A stretch of 64,000 nucleotides of DNA from Panacagrimonas sp965216805 (GTDB lineage Bacteria > Pseudomonadota > Gammaproteobacteria > Nevskiales > Nevskiaceae). Each line of letters starts with the position of its first letter. Positions within the stretch are counted from its first letter, which is position 1. This document shows, piece after piece, positions 14,779-23,669 of the stretch. Under the pieces are notes generated by a model. It made no database searches and had not been told where the DNA came from. It saw only the letters and a program-made list of their open reading frames with translations. Made by a program: the position numbers and the translations under genes. The DNA is taken from the NCBI RefSeq assembly GCF_965216805.1, contig NZ_CBDCGN010000003.1, positions 1,178,001 through 1,242,000 on the forward strand, written 5' to 3'.

Positions 14779-16713
14779 TCAGGCCGCCGACGGCGCGGCC
14801 GTGCGCGACGGCGTGCACACGTAGTCGTCGAAATCCGGCTCGTGCGTCATCGACCAGAAATCCACCAGCCGGAACGGGATCGGCGAGAACACGCGACCCT
14901 GGTCGTTGCGATACCAGTTGCGCATGCCGGGGTGGGTCCACACCAGCTCGGCATGTTCGGCGTCCACGCGGGCGCAATAGCGGTCCTGCACCTCGCTGCG
15001 CACTTCGATGGCGCCGATCTGCTGCTCGATCATGTGCGTCAGGCAAAGGCTGATGTAGCGCATCTGGCATTCGCTCATGAACATCAAGCTGCCGCCATGG
15101 GCCAGGCCGGTGTTGGGGCCGGAGAGCAGGAACAGGTTGGGGTAGTCCGCCACCGTGGTGCCGAGGAAGGCGCGCGGATCGTCGTCGCCCCAGCGCTCGC
15201 GGATGGGCACGCCGGAGCGGCCACGGATGTCCATCGGCGCCAGCATCCTGCCGGCCTCGAAGCCGGTGGCAAGCACGATGGTGTCGGCTTCCACGCGCTG
15301 ACCACTCGCGGTGACCACGGTGCCGGGCTCGACGTGATCGACCGCCTCGGTGAGCAGTTCCACGTTGTCGCGGCGCAGGCTGCGGTACCAGTGGTTGTCG
15401 ATCAGGATGCGCTTGCCGTAGGGCGGATAGTCCGGCAGGCACTTGGCGATCAGATCGTCGCGGCCTTCGAGTTCGCGCAGCAGGTGATCGGTGAGCAACT
15501 GCCGATGCTTGTCGTTGCGCCGGTTCATGGCGCGCTCCGGATGCGGCCAGTCGGGGTCGCGCCGCAAGGTGGGCAGCAGGCCGTCGCCGAAACGCCACAG
15601 CAGCCCGCAGCGATACCAGGCGTAGTAGTAGGGCACCTCGCGCAGCAGCCACTGCGCTTCCGGCGTCACGCGCGCGTGGTAGTCCGGGTCGAAGCGTGCC
15701 CACTGCGGCGAGCGCTGAAACACGGTGACCCTGGCCGCCTGTTCGGCCAGCGGTGGCAGGAACTGCATGGCGCTGGCACCGGTGCCGATCACCGCCACGT
15801 GTTGTCCGGACAGATCGGTGCCCGCGGGCCATTGCGCGGAGTGCCACCACGGTTTGCCGAAGGTCTCCATCCCGGGAAACGGCGCCAGCTTGGGACGGTT
15901 GAGTTGGCCGACGGCGGTAATCACCCAGTCCGCCCAGTGCTCGGTCTGCGCGCCGTCGCCACTGCGCAGGACCGCGCACCACTGCTGTCGGTCCGGGTAC
16001 CAGCGCAGGCTCAGCGCTTCGGTGCGAAAACGGATGTGCCGGCGCAGGTCCCTGCGCTCGGCCATGCGTCGCAGATAGTCCAGCACCTCGCCGCGCTTGG
16101 AGTAGTTGCCGCTCCAGCCGGGATTGGGCTCGAACGAGAACGAGTAGAAATGATTGGGCGTGTCGACGCCGGCGTCGGGGTAGTCGTTGTCCCACCAGGT
16201 CCCGCCGACCTCGGGGTTCTTCTCGACGATGTCGAAGCCGATGCCGAGCCGATCCAGGTGCACCGCGGCGCACAGCCCGGACAGGCCGGCACCGATCACC
16301 AGCACGCGGCGCGTGCGGGTCGCGGGCGGTGGCGTCGGCGTGCTCCAGCACACGTTGCGATCGGCGAGGTTCATCTCTTCGGCAATGATCGGCGCGTATT
16401 CGGGCGGCACGCGCTCGCCGAGCATGGCGCTCATGATCGCCAGCAAGGTGGAATGGTCCGGCGCCGGGACCGGCTCGCGCGTGCCGGCACCGAGCTGGTC
16501 CAGCACCTGCGCCATCGCCTCGCGAACCTGCTGCTGAACTTCCACCGGCAAGCCGCCACCGGGATCGGCGAACAGCGCCACGTCGCGCTGCGGACAGAAC
16601 GGCGGCTCAATCCAGCGGCGCTCGCCGGTGATCTGCGCCAGGCAGGCGAGCAGGGTCGGAACGGAGGCCTGCGCCAGCGCGGCCCGAGACTCGATTGGAT
16701 GGAGGTCGCTCAT
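14779..16713 (-). CDS. Baeyer-Villiger-type flavin monooxygenase with N-terminal extension
   Basis: 644 residues, about 130 longer at the N-terminus than classic enzymes and in this resembling 4-hydroxyacetophenone monooxygenases. After the helical N-terminal region, GAGLSG at residues 141-146 binds FAD, GGTWWDNDYPDAGVD follows, and GTGASA later is the NADPH Rossmann motif. The fingerprint reads FGKPWWHSAQWP, so the Gly normally at the third position of F-x-G-x3-H-x3-W is Lys; the His and Trp are kept. It likely inserts oxygen into a ketone. It faces the split acyl-CoA ligase in the same direction, suggesting a shared catabolic role. Complete reading frame. Confidence 0.88.
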   Translation of the reverse strand: MSDLHPIESRAALAQASVPTLLACLAQITGERRWIEPPFCPQRDVALFADPGGGLPVEVQQQVREAMAQVLDQLGAGTREPVPAPDHSTLLAIMSAMLGERVPPEYAPIIAEEMNLADRNVCWSTPTPPPATRTRRVLVIGAGLSGLCAAVHLDRLGIGFDIVEKNPEVGGTWWDNDYPDAGVDTPNHFYSFSFEPNPGWSGNYSKRGEVLDYLRRMAERRDLRRHIRFRTEALSLRWYPDRQQWCAVLRSGDGAQTEHWADWVITAVGQLNRPKLAPFPGMETFGKPWWHSAQWPAGTDLSGQHVAVIGTGASAMQFLPPLAEQAARVTVFQRSPQWARFDPDYHARVTPEAQWLLREVPYYYAWYRCGLLWRFGDGLLPTLRRDPDWPHPERAMNRRNDKHRQLLTDHLLRELEGRDDLIAKCLPDYPPYGKRILIDNHWYRSLRRDNVELLTEAVDHVEPGTVVTASGQRVEADTIVLATGFEAGRMLAPMDIRGRSGVPIRERWGDDDPRAFLGTTVADYPNLFLLSGPNTGLAHGGSLMFMSECQMRYISLCLTHMIEQQIGAIEVRSEVQDRYCARVDAEHAELVWTHPGMRNWYRNDQGRVFSPIPFRLVDFWSMTHEPDFDDYVCTPSRTAAPSAA

Positions 16714-16727
16714 CTTGGCTCGCCGAT

Positions 16728-16864
16728 TTCAACGCAAAGGCGCAAAGAACAAACGCCAGGAGAACGCAAAGAATCGAGAGTCCGCAGGCTGGCTCGTCCG
16801 TCGGTGTCGCGTAATTCAGACTTACTCTGCGTCCTCACTTTTCCTTTTGCGCCTTTGCGTTGAA
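16728..16864. repeat. inverted repeat with about 20-bp arms (GCAAAGGCGCAAA family)
   Basis: TTCAACGCAAAGGCGCAAAG at 16728-16747 is repeated inverted at 16844-16864, with a 96-bp centre containing further degenerate CGCAAAG runs. It fills the gap between the BVMO start and the end of the ligase fragment. Elements with this core are scattered in many proteobacteria. Confidence 0.6.
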
Positions 16865-16879
16865 TCGTCGTTCCCCAAC

Positions 16880-17681
16880 TCATGATGGATCCCCGCCAAA
16901 GCGATCACTGCGCACGCGGATGCCGGCCTGCTCGCGATCCCAGGTATCGGCGGTGATGCCCTGCTCGCGCAGCCGATGCTTCTGCACCTTGGCGGTCGGG
17001 GTCTTGGGCAACTCGTTCACCACTCGCAGGTAGCGCGGCACCATGAAGTGCGCCATACGCGGTCGCAGGAATTCGATCAGTTCGGCCGGGTCGATCTGCG
17101 CACCGTCCACCGGCGCCACCACCACCATCACGTCTTCTTCGCCGAGGTCGCTGGGCACGCCGATGGCGGCCACCTCGCGCACTGCGGGATGCTGGACCAC
17201 GTCGGCCTCGACCTCGAACGAGGAGATGTTCTCGCCGCGACGGCGGATGGCGTCCTTCATGCGGTCAACGAAATAGAAGTAGCCGTCGGCGTCCTGGCGG
17301 AAGGCGTCGCCGGTGTGGAACCAGCCGTTGCGCCAGGCCTGCGCGGTGGCCCGCGGATTCTTGTAGTAGCCGCTGTTCATCGCCCAGGGGCGGTCGGTGC
17401 GCACCAGCATCTCGCCAACCTCGCCGAGGCCGACCTCGCAGTCGTGCGCATCGACCAGGCGCACCTCCACGCCGGGCCGAACCTTGCCGCAGGTGCCACG
17501 CACGGCCGGATTGGGTCCGGAGACGATCGGCGAGGAGACTTCCGTCATGTTGAAGATGGTGTAGACGTCCACGCCGAAGCGCTGCGAAAACGCCTTTACG
17601 TCACCGGCCAGCGGCACCATCAGCACCCGACGCAGGGGGTTGTCGGCGTCCTCTTCGCGCGGCGGTTGCTTGTCCAGGAAC
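16880..17681 (-). pseudogene. acyl-CoA ligase, C-terminal part (split by IS copy 2)
   Basis: 3' part of an AMP-binding acyl-CoA synthetase gene cut by the IS at 17682-19335. Joined to the 5' part with the GGAAC target duplication counted once, it gives 1668 bp, 555 residues, in one frame (VMATF-LDKQPPRE). This part holds YTIFNMTEVSSP, the GYYKNP / GWFHTGD adenylate-binding region, DRMKDAIRRRGENIS (hinge) and TPTAKVQKHRLR with the C-terminal catalytic Lys. No start signal of its own is evident apart from internal Met codons. The enzyme would have activated a fatty or cyclic acid to its CoA thioester for the catabolic genes around it. Confidence 0.88.
17677..17681. other. target-site duplication GGAAC, left of IS copy 2
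   Basis: GGAAC immediately before the IS; repeated at 19336-19340 directly after it. Differs from the AAGTC at copy 1, so this was an independent insertion. Confidence 0.8.
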
Positions 17682-17711
17682 CGGCGCGCGTCAAGGTAGT
17701 TGCCGCCTCAT

Positions 17712-18800
17712 TCATGCAGCGAGTTGCTTAAAGGTTTCGGCGACGTGGGTGTTGATGACGCAGTCGCGTTCGGGGTTGAGGGTGACGGCGAGTACCGGCG
17801 ACCAGTTTCGCGTTGCGCCTGACCATCGTGCAGGGTTTCGTTCGCGGGCTTGGGCGTAGAGCGCGTGGCGCGCCGCCAGGATCGGACCATCGCTGCCGTC
17901 GTGGCGCTGTGCCGGGCTGACGTAGCGGATGCCGCTGTGGCGATGATCGATGTTGTACCAGCGCACGAAGCCGGCTGCCCAGGCGCGCGCTGCCGCCAGG
18001 TCTTCGAATCCTCTGGCCGGAAACTCGGGCCGGTACTTGGCGGTGCGGAAGAGCGATTCCGCGTAGGCGTTGTCGTCGCTCACCCGCGGCCGCGAGTAGG
18101 AGGGCTTCACTCCGAGCCAGTGCAGCATCGCCAGCACCGTGGTGGCCTTGAGCGTGGCGCCGTTGTCGCCGTGCAGCACGGGCTTGTTCACCAGGGCCGC
18201 AATGCCCTCTGCCAGGGCGGTGCGCCGCACCAGATGCGCTGCGTGATCGGCATGGTCGCGGTCATGGACCTCCCAGCCGACGATCTTGCGGCTGTAGAGG
18301 TCGAGAATCAGGTAGAGGTGATACCAGCGTCCCAGCACCGTGGCCGGCAGATAGGTCATGTCCCAGCACCACACCTGGCGCGGTGCAGTGGCGATGTGGG
18401 TGGTCGGTGGGCGTACCGTGTGCGGCTCGCGGGCGCGTCCACGGTGAGTGGCTTGGCCATGTGCTCGCAGCACACGCGCGAAGCTGGACTCGCTGGCTAG
18501 GTACACGCCTTCGTCGGCCAGCATCGGCACGATGCGCGCTGGCGGCACGGCCTCAAAGCGCGGCTCATTAGCCACGCGCAAGAGCTCGGCACGCTCGGCC
18601 AGGCTCAGGGCATGCGCCGGTGTGGGTCGGACGGCCTGGGGCCTTCCATCGCCGTCCACGAGCCCCCCGCACGCTCTCCAGCGCTGCAGGGTGCGGGTGT
18701 CGATGCCCGCGGTGTCGCACGCGGCGTGCAGCCGGGCACCGGCACCCTGGGCGATTTGAATGTTGTGGGCCAGGCGTTGGCGATCTTCGAGGTCGATCAT
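17712..18800 (-). CDS. IS3-like transposase OrfB, DDE integrase domain (copy 2)
   Basis: 362 residues, same sequence as the copy 1 OrfB. Catalytic D147, D212 and E248 (D-D-35-E) all present. Start overlaps the orfA stop. Intact. Confidence 0.92.
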   Translation of the reverse strand: MIDLEDRQRLAHNIQIAQGAGARLHAACDTAGIDTRTLQRWRACGGLVDGDGRPQAVRPTPAHALSLAERAELLRVANEPRFEAVPPARIVPMLADEGVYLASESSFARVLRAHGQATHRGRAREPHTVRPPTTHIATAPRQVWCWDMTYLPATVLGRWYHLYLILDLYSRKIVGWEVHDRDHADHAAHLVRRTALAEGIAALVNKPVLHGDNGATLKATTVLAMLHWLGVKPSYSRPRVSDDNAYAESLFRTAKYRPEFPARGFEDLAAARAWAAGFVRWYNIDHRHSGIRYVSPAQRHDGSDGPILAARHALYAQARERNPARWSGATRNWSPVLAVTLNPERDCVINTHVAETFKQLAA

Positions 18801-19270
18801 TCGTCCTCTGCCTTGTTGAAGATCGCCGCGAGTTTTTTTGAAAGGACCAGCAGAGCCGCCGTCTCCGCCAGCGCCCGGTCCTTGCGCAGCAGGTCGCGCT
18901 CCAGCTCCTTGATGCGCTTGCGGTCCTGTCGCGTCGCCTGCGGACTGGCACGGGCTTCTTCGGGTTCCGCCAGTGCGGCCGTTGCGCTGGCCCGCCACTT
19001 CTCCAACTCCGTCGGAAATACACCCTGTTCCCGGCACCACACACTCCGATCCGCTTCGGCCATCGGTGCTGTTGCAATCACCGCCTCCAGACGCGATCCC
19101 GCGGTCCACGTCCGAGCCTTCACCGGCCCGGACTGCGTCTGCTCTCGCCAACGCTGCAAGGTCTGGGCACCCACTCCCACTGCTAACGCCACGTCTTCCA
19201 CCGCCGCGCTTTCAGGCGGCAACAGCCGCGCTACCGCGCGGTCCTTGAATCCTTGTCCGTATCGAGCCAC
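18797..19270 (-). CDS. IS3-like transposase OrfA (copy 2)
   Basis: 157 residues from GTG, same sequence as copy 1: helix-turn-helix then a zipper-like helix. The A7 slippery run for the OrfAB fusion is at 18833-18839. Intact. Confidence 0.88.
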   Translation of the reverse strand: MARYGQGFKDRAVARLLPPESAAVEDVALAVGVGAQTLQRWREQTQSGPVKARTWTAGSRLEAVIATAPMAEADRSVWCREQGVFPTELEKWRASATAALAEPEEARASPQATRQDRKRIKELERDLLRKDRALAETAALLVLSKKLAAIFNKAEDE

Positions 19271-19335
19271 GTTCTACCTTCATTGACGCCCCCAGGGATG
19301 GTCCTATCAAGGCGGCAACTATTCTGACGCGGGGG

Positions 19336-20206
19336 GGAACGTTGCCATCACCCCGAGCAGGAAGGCCACCGTGGTTTGCGTGTCACGCACGAGTTTCCAG
19401 AAGCCGGCGGTGTCGAAGCGCTCGACAAAGCTGATCGAGGCGCCGCGCGCGAACATCACGTACGTACCACCCATGCCGCCGATGTGGAACATCGGCATGT
19501 TGATCAAATAACGGTCGTCGCGGGTCACGAACGGCCAGGTTTCCGGACCGGCATTGGAATACAGGTGCAGGTAGGAGCAGTACACGCCCTTCGACGGACC
19601 GGTGGTGCCGGAGGTGTAGATCAGCGCGAACGGATCCCAGGGCTGCGTCGGTCGCGGCGGCGCGGCGAGCGTTCCGTCGTTCGGCAGCAGCGCCTCTTCG
19701 TAACGCAGGGTCTTCAGCGGCGCCGGCGCCGAAGTCTTGGGCCCCACCACCACCACGGTGTCGAGTCTCCCGGTGGGTACCTCGTGCAGGCGCGCCAGCA
19801 GATCGCCATGGATCACCGCCACGCGCGCATCGGCGTTGTCGATCACGTGCGCCAGCAGTGCGCCCTTGTAGGCGGTGTTGATGCAGGCGAACACGGCGCC
19901 CAGGTAGTTCACCGCGAAGAACACGCGCAGTGCTTCGCGGCTGTTGGGCAGCCACACCAGCACATGGTCGCCCTGGCGCACGCCGAGTTGCCGCAGGCCC
20001 AGCGCGGTCTGCAGGGTGAATTCGCGCAACTGGGCGTAGGTCCAGGTTTCGCCGTCGTCACCGAACACGGCGAACACCTTGTCGGGCTGCTCGCGGTGCC
20101 AGCGTTCGATCAGGTCGCGCGTCACCACCTGGTCGCGCGGCGGAATGCGCGGGTCGCGGGCCTGCGCGGCCTCGGGATAGGCGGCCAGTTCGATGGCGTG
20201 GGTCAT
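19336..20206 (-). pseudogene. acyl-CoA ligase, N-terminal part (split by IS copy 2)
   Basis: 5' part of the ligase gene; the 3' part is at 16880-17681. Start taken as the ATG read at 20206 (MTHAIEL), 11 codons inside the longest frame. It contains the full ATP/AMP P-loop signature YTSGTTGPSKG near residue 195 and the MPMFHIGGMGGTY region, both normal for medium/long-chain acyl-CoA synthetases. Translation now ends a few residues after the IS junction, so the C-terminal lid is lost and the product cannot be active. The CTAC-N6-GTAG operator-like motif lies 51 bp before the start. Confidence 0.88.
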
Positions 20207-20256
20207 CTGCGTCTCCGGCGCGTGCGGCTTGCGATGCAACTGGATGGTACTTCATC

Positions 20257-20270
20257 CTACTGGTGAGTAG
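20257..20270. promoter_or_regulatory. operator-like palindrome CTAC-N6-GTAG, ligase / MBL divergent region
   Basis: CTACTGGTGAGTAG (5-bp arms CTACT/AGTAG) followed by AAT, in the 169-bp region between the leftward ligase and the rightward MBL-fold gene. Same layout as the motif at 5717-5730 before the TetR gene. It could serve either divergent gene. Confidence 0.45.
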
Positions 20271-20375
20271 AATCGAGTCAGAACGAGTGGTCGGCGTGCG
20301 TGCCGCAGGGTCACACGTCGCGCTAGCACGCCGCGACCGGCGTATCGTCGAAATGCCGAACCAAGGAGGAGAGCC

Positions 20376-21269
20376 ATGAGCGTACCGCTGCTGCTGGGCG
20401 ACGCCCGCATTCACCGCATCGAGGAATGGTCGGGCGACTTCATGACGCCGCAGAGCCTGTTCGCGGGCTTCGACGAAGCCTCGTACGCCGCGGCCCGCAA
20501 GCAGGTTCCCGATGCTTATCTGGACCTCAACACCGACACCCTGCGTGCCTGTCTGCAGAGCTTCGTCATTGAGCATGGCGGCAAGCGCATCCTGATCGAT
20601 ACTGGCGCCGGCAACGACAAGGACCGTCCCGGCATCCCGCTGTTCGCGCACCTGAGCACGCCGTTCCTGCAGCGCATGGCGCAGGCCGGCTTCCCGCCGG
20701 AGACCATCGACCTGGTGATCTGCACGCATCTGCATGTGGATCACGTCGGCTGGAACACGCAACTCGCGGGCGATGCGTGGGTGCCGACCTTCCCCAATGC
20801 GCAATACGTGTTTACCGATCCCGACGCGCAATACTGGAATCCGGACAATCGCCATCGTTTTCCCGACAAGATCGGCGAGCAGGTCAACACCGGTTTCTTC
20901 GAGGACAGCGTCAAGCCCATCCTGGATCGCGGCCTGGCGCGGCTGGTGAGCGGCCCCACCTCCTTGTTCGATGGGCTGAGCCTGACGCCGGCACCCGGAC
21001 ACACGCCGGGTTGCCAGACCATCACGGTCGAGAGTCGCGGTGAGCGCGCGGTGTTCGTCGGCGACGTGGTGCATCACCCGCTGCAGGTGTACTGCCCGCA
21101 CTGGAACAGCATTTTCTGTGAAGACCCCGAGCAGGCGCGCGCCACCCGCCTCGCGGTGCTGGAACGCGTGGCCCACGAGCAGGCGATCATGATTCCGGCG
21201 CATTTCGCCGGCACCCACATGGCCCGGGTGGTGCGTCGCGCCGACGGCTTTGTCGCCGAGGGCCTCTGA
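20376..21269 (+). CDS. MBL-fold metallohydrolase
   Basis: 297 residues with a strong ribosome-binding site (AAGGAGGA) nine bases upstream. T-H118-L-H120-V-D122-H123 is the zinc-binding HxHxDH motif, with further metal ligands in PAPGHTPGCQ, FVGDVVH and the C-terminal PAHFAGTH. The family includes lactonases and thioesterases; the insert region around WNPDNRHRFPDK resembles AttM/AhlD-like or organophosphate/lactone hydrolases. In this context, opening the lactone made by a Baeyer-Villiger enzyme is an attractive role, but inferred. Followed one base later by the alcohol dehydrogenase gene, so co-transcribed. Confidence 0.88.
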   Translation: MSVPLLLGDARIHRIEEWSGDFMTPQSLFAGFDEASYAAARKQVPDAYLDLNTDTLRACLQSFVIEHGGKRILIDTGAGNDKDRPGIPLFAHLSTPFLQRMAQAGFPPETIDLVICTHLHVDHVGWNTQLAGDAWVPTFPNAQYVFTDPDAQYWNPDNRHRFPDKIGEQVNTGFFEDSVKPILDRGLARLVSGPTSLFDGLSLTPAPGHTPGCQTITVESRGERAVFVGDVVHHPLQVYCPHWNSIFCEDPEQARATRLAVLERVAHEQAIMIPAHFAGTHMARVVRRADGFVAEGL

Positions 21270-21270
21270 C

Positions 21271-22440
21271 ATGACCCCGGCCAGCTTCGAGCAGACCGCC
21301 ACCGAGCGGGTGCTGATGGGCCAGCCCGCGGCCGAGGCGCTGCATGCCGAGGTCGAGCGGCTCGGTGCACAGCGCGCGTTCCTGATCGTCAGCGACAGCC
21401 TGCTGCGCAATACCGACGAGATCGAGCGGATTCGCCAGACGCTGGGCGCGCGCTGCGCCGACGTGTTTTCCGGCGTGCAGCCGCACGTGCCGCGCGCCAG
21501 CGTGCTGGCGGCGGCTGCACAGGCTCGCGCCGCACAAGCCGACCTGATCGTTTCCATCGGCGGCGGTTCGGTCACCGACGCCGCCAAGGTGGTGGCGCTG
21601 GCCCTTCGTCACGGCTGGCAGACGCACGAGGATTTCGAGCCGTTTCACTTCTACGTCGACGCGCAGGGCGGTTTGAACTGGCCGGACTTCGAAGGCCCCG
21701 AGCTGCGCGTGGTATGCGTGCCGACGACCCTGTCCGGCGGCGAGTTCAATCCGCTGTCCGGCGCCACCGACGAGCGCGTACGGATCAAGCAGGGCTATCG
21801 GCATCGCGCGATGGCGCCGGTGAGCGTGATCCTGGACCCGGCGCTGAGCGTGCACACGCCGGAATGGCTGTGGCTGTCCACCGGCGTGCGCGCCTTCGAC
21901 CACGCCTGCGAGACCCTGGGCTCGCACCTGTCCAATGCCTTCTGCGATGGCCTGGCCGAGAGTGCACTGCGCCTGCTGTCCGACGGCCTGCGCAGGGTCA
22001 AGGCCAGTCCGCAGGATCTGGACGCGCGCCTGCAGTGCCAGATCGGCGCCTGGCAGTCGATGATTCCGGTGATCGCCGGCGTGCCGATGGGCATCAGTCA
22101 TGCCACCGGCCACGCCCTGGGCGGCAGCTTCGATGTGCCGCATGGCCACACCTCCTGCGTGATGGCGCCGTACGCGCTGGCCTTCAACGCCGCGGTCAAC
22201 GCCGAGCGCCAGCAGCGCATCAGCGCCGCGCTCGGTGCGGCGGCAACGCCCGCCAGCGAACTGGCGGATACCTTCATCCGCGATCTGGGCATGCCCCGCA
22301 GCCTGCGCGACGTGGGCGTGCAGGAATCCGACCTGCCGCGCCTGGCCGAAGCGGTGATGCACGATCTGTGGACGCGCACCAACCCGCGGCCGCTGAACAC
22401 GGTGGACCAGGTGCAGGCCTTTCTGCGCACCGCGTTGTGA
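21271..22440 (+). CDS. iron-containing alcohol dehydrogenase family protein
   Basis: 389 residues from the ATG at 21271, one base after the MBL gene stop. GGGSVTDAAK is the NAD(P)-binding GGGSxxDxAK motif and VPTTLSGGEFNP the following conserved strand. Metal-binding residues fit D in the DPALS region / FDHACE and the two His of ISHATGHALGGSFDVPHGH. The family covers iron-dependent alcohol dehydrogenases, glycerol dehydrogenases and maleylacetate reductases; the PTTLSGGEF segment is closest in feel to the maleylacetate reductase branch. It likely oxidises an alcohol, or reduces a keto acid, within the pathway of the neighbours. It lies 8 bp before the P450 gene. Confidence 0.88.
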   Translation: MTPASFEQTATERVLMGQPAAEALHAEVERLGAQRAFLIVSDSLLRNTDEIERIRQTLGARCADVFSGVQPHVPRASVLAAAAQARAAQADLIVSIGGGSVTDAAKVVALALRHGWQTHEDFEPFHFYVDAQGGLNWPDFEGPELRVVCVPTTLSGGEFNPLSGATDERVRIKQGYRHRAMAPVSVILDPALSVHTPEWLWLSTGVRAFDHACETLGSHLSNAFCDGLAESALRLLSDGLRRVKASPQDLDARLQCQIGAWQSMIPVIAGVPMGISHATGHALGGSFDVPHGHTSCVMAPYALAFNAAVNAERQQRISAALGAAATPASELADTFIRDLGMPRSLRDVGVQESDLPRLAEAVMHDLWTRTNPRPLNTVDQVQAFLRTAL

Positions 22441-22448
22441 GTGCCGAC

Positions 22449-23669
22449 ATGAAGGTGCCGGTGTTCGATCCCAACGATCCCGTGCAGCTCGACGACCTGC
22501 TCGGGACCTGGCGCCGGCTGCGCGATCACGCACCGGTGCAACACACGCCCATCGCCGGCGGCACCTGGCTGCTGACGCGATTCGACGACATCAAGCGGCT
22601 GTTGCGCGACGCCGAGGCGCAGATGAAACCGCCGGGTCTGGACCCCGGTGCGCCGCTGGCCGGTGGCCCGGCCGAGCGTATCTATCGCGGCCTGATGGTG
22701 CTCAATGATCCACCGGTGCATACGCGCATCCGTCGCCTGGCGGAAGTGGCGTTGACGAAGAAGGGCGTCAGCGGGCTGCGCGAGCGCATTACCACCGTGG
22801 TGGACGAGGCGCTGGACGCGGTGGAGTCGCGCGGCGAACTCGAGGCGGTGACCGAACTGGCGTTTGTCGTGCCGCTGCGGGTGATCTGCGGCTTTCTCGG
22901 CATCCCGCCGGCCGATCGCATGCGCCTGCTGGAGTGGACGCCGGACTTCTTCCGCATCTTCATCCCGGCCGCCAACGATGCCGAAGGCATCGCGGCGTGT
23001 CATCGCGCCTGCCAGCACTACATCGACTACATCGGAGAGCTGATTGCCTATCGTCGCGCACGGCCGGCGGACGATCTGTTCACCGCGCTGATCCAGGCCG
23101 AGGAAGTCGGCCAGCGCCTGAGCCCGGACGAGCTGGTGGCGACCGTGTTGTCGCTGCTCACCGGCGGCTTCGACACCACCATGGGCATGCTGTCCGCGGG
23201 CCTCTACACCTTGGCCGAGCAACCCGAACAGTTCGCGCGCCTGCGCAGTGATCCGGCCGGTCTGGCGCCGGCGGCGGTGCAGGAGTTCATCCGCTGGGAA
23301 TCGCCGGTGGGGGTGACCTTTCGCCACTTCACCCACGATGTGGAGCTCCACGGCGTGCGCATTCCGGCCGGCGAGCCGGTGTGGATGTCGCTGTTGTCGG
23401 CCAATCACGACGAGCGCCGTTTTAGCGATCCCGACCGCATCGACATCGAGCGGCCGGACAACCGTCATCTGGCCTTTGGCGGCGCGCGTCACTTCTGCCT
23501 GGGCAACAACCTAGCGCGGCTGGAAGGCGAGGTGACGTTCGAACGCGTCGCGCGGCGCTGGCAGTCGTTCGAGGTCACCGGCCCGACGCCGCGGCGGCCC
23601 AATTTCCAGTTCCGTTCCATGAGCGCGTTGCCGATCCGGTTCGAGACGGCAGCCAGCCCACGCCCATGA
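22449..23669 (+). CDS. cytochrome P450
   Basis: 406 residues, normal for a soluble bacterial P450. I-helix oxygen-binding segment GGFDTT, K-helix EFIRWESP (ExxR), and heme loop FGGARHFCLGNNLAR with the axial Cys at residue 350. No membrane anchor. It needs a ferredoxin and reductase; none lies in this operon, but a ferredoxin/FprA pair sits at 58980-60612. Start is the ATG 8 bp after the alcohol dehydrogenase stop; the frame itself is open much further upstream as a shadow of that gene. Third gene of the MBL-ADH-P450 operon. Hydroxylation of the pathway substrate is the likely job. Confidence 0.92.
   Translation: MKVPVFDPNDPVQLDDLLGTWRRLRDHAPVQHTPIAGGTWLLTRFDDIKRLLRDAEAQMKPPGLDPGAPLAGGPAERIYRGLMVLNDPPVHTRIRRLAEVALTKKGVSGLRERITTVVDEALDAVESRGELEAVTELAFVVPLRVICGFLGIPPADRMRLLEWTPDFFRIFIPAANDAEGIAACHRACQHYIDYIGELIAYRRARPADDLFTALIQAEEVGQRLSPDELVATVLSLLTGGFDTTMGMLSAGLYTLAEQPEQFARLRSDPAGLAPAAVQEFIRWESPVGVTFRHFTHDVELHGVRIPAGEPVWMSLLSANHDERRFSDPDRIDIERPDNRHLAFGGARHFCLGNNLARLEGEVTFERVARRWQSFEVTGPTPRRPNFQFRSMSALPIRFETAASPRP

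Larger units (their letters stand above)
17682..19335 (-). mobile_element. IS3-like insertion sequence, copy 2 (1654 bp, inverted)
   Basis: Same length and same encoded proteins as copy 1 at 7560-9213, in the opposite orientation, flanked by GGAAC duplications. Inverted terminal repeats share TAGTTGCCGCC and GCGTCA. It interrupts an acyl-CoA ligase gene read in the same direction as the transposase. Intact direct duplications at both copies mean the DNA between them has not been inverted by recombination since insertion, or has returned to the original orientation. Confidence 0.9.

Noticed and set aside
14740..16863. 707-codon open frame on the plus strand
   Set aside because: It is antisense to the clear BVMO gene at 14779-16713, has no family motifs, and its Arg/His/Ala-rich composition is typical of a high-GC shadow frame.
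20376..22440. MBL hydrolase plus alcohol dehydrogenase as a quorum-quenching (AHL lactonase) unit
   Set aside because: The HxHxDH motif alone does not identify AHL lactonases, and the operon context (alcohol dehydrogenase, P450) fits catabolism better.
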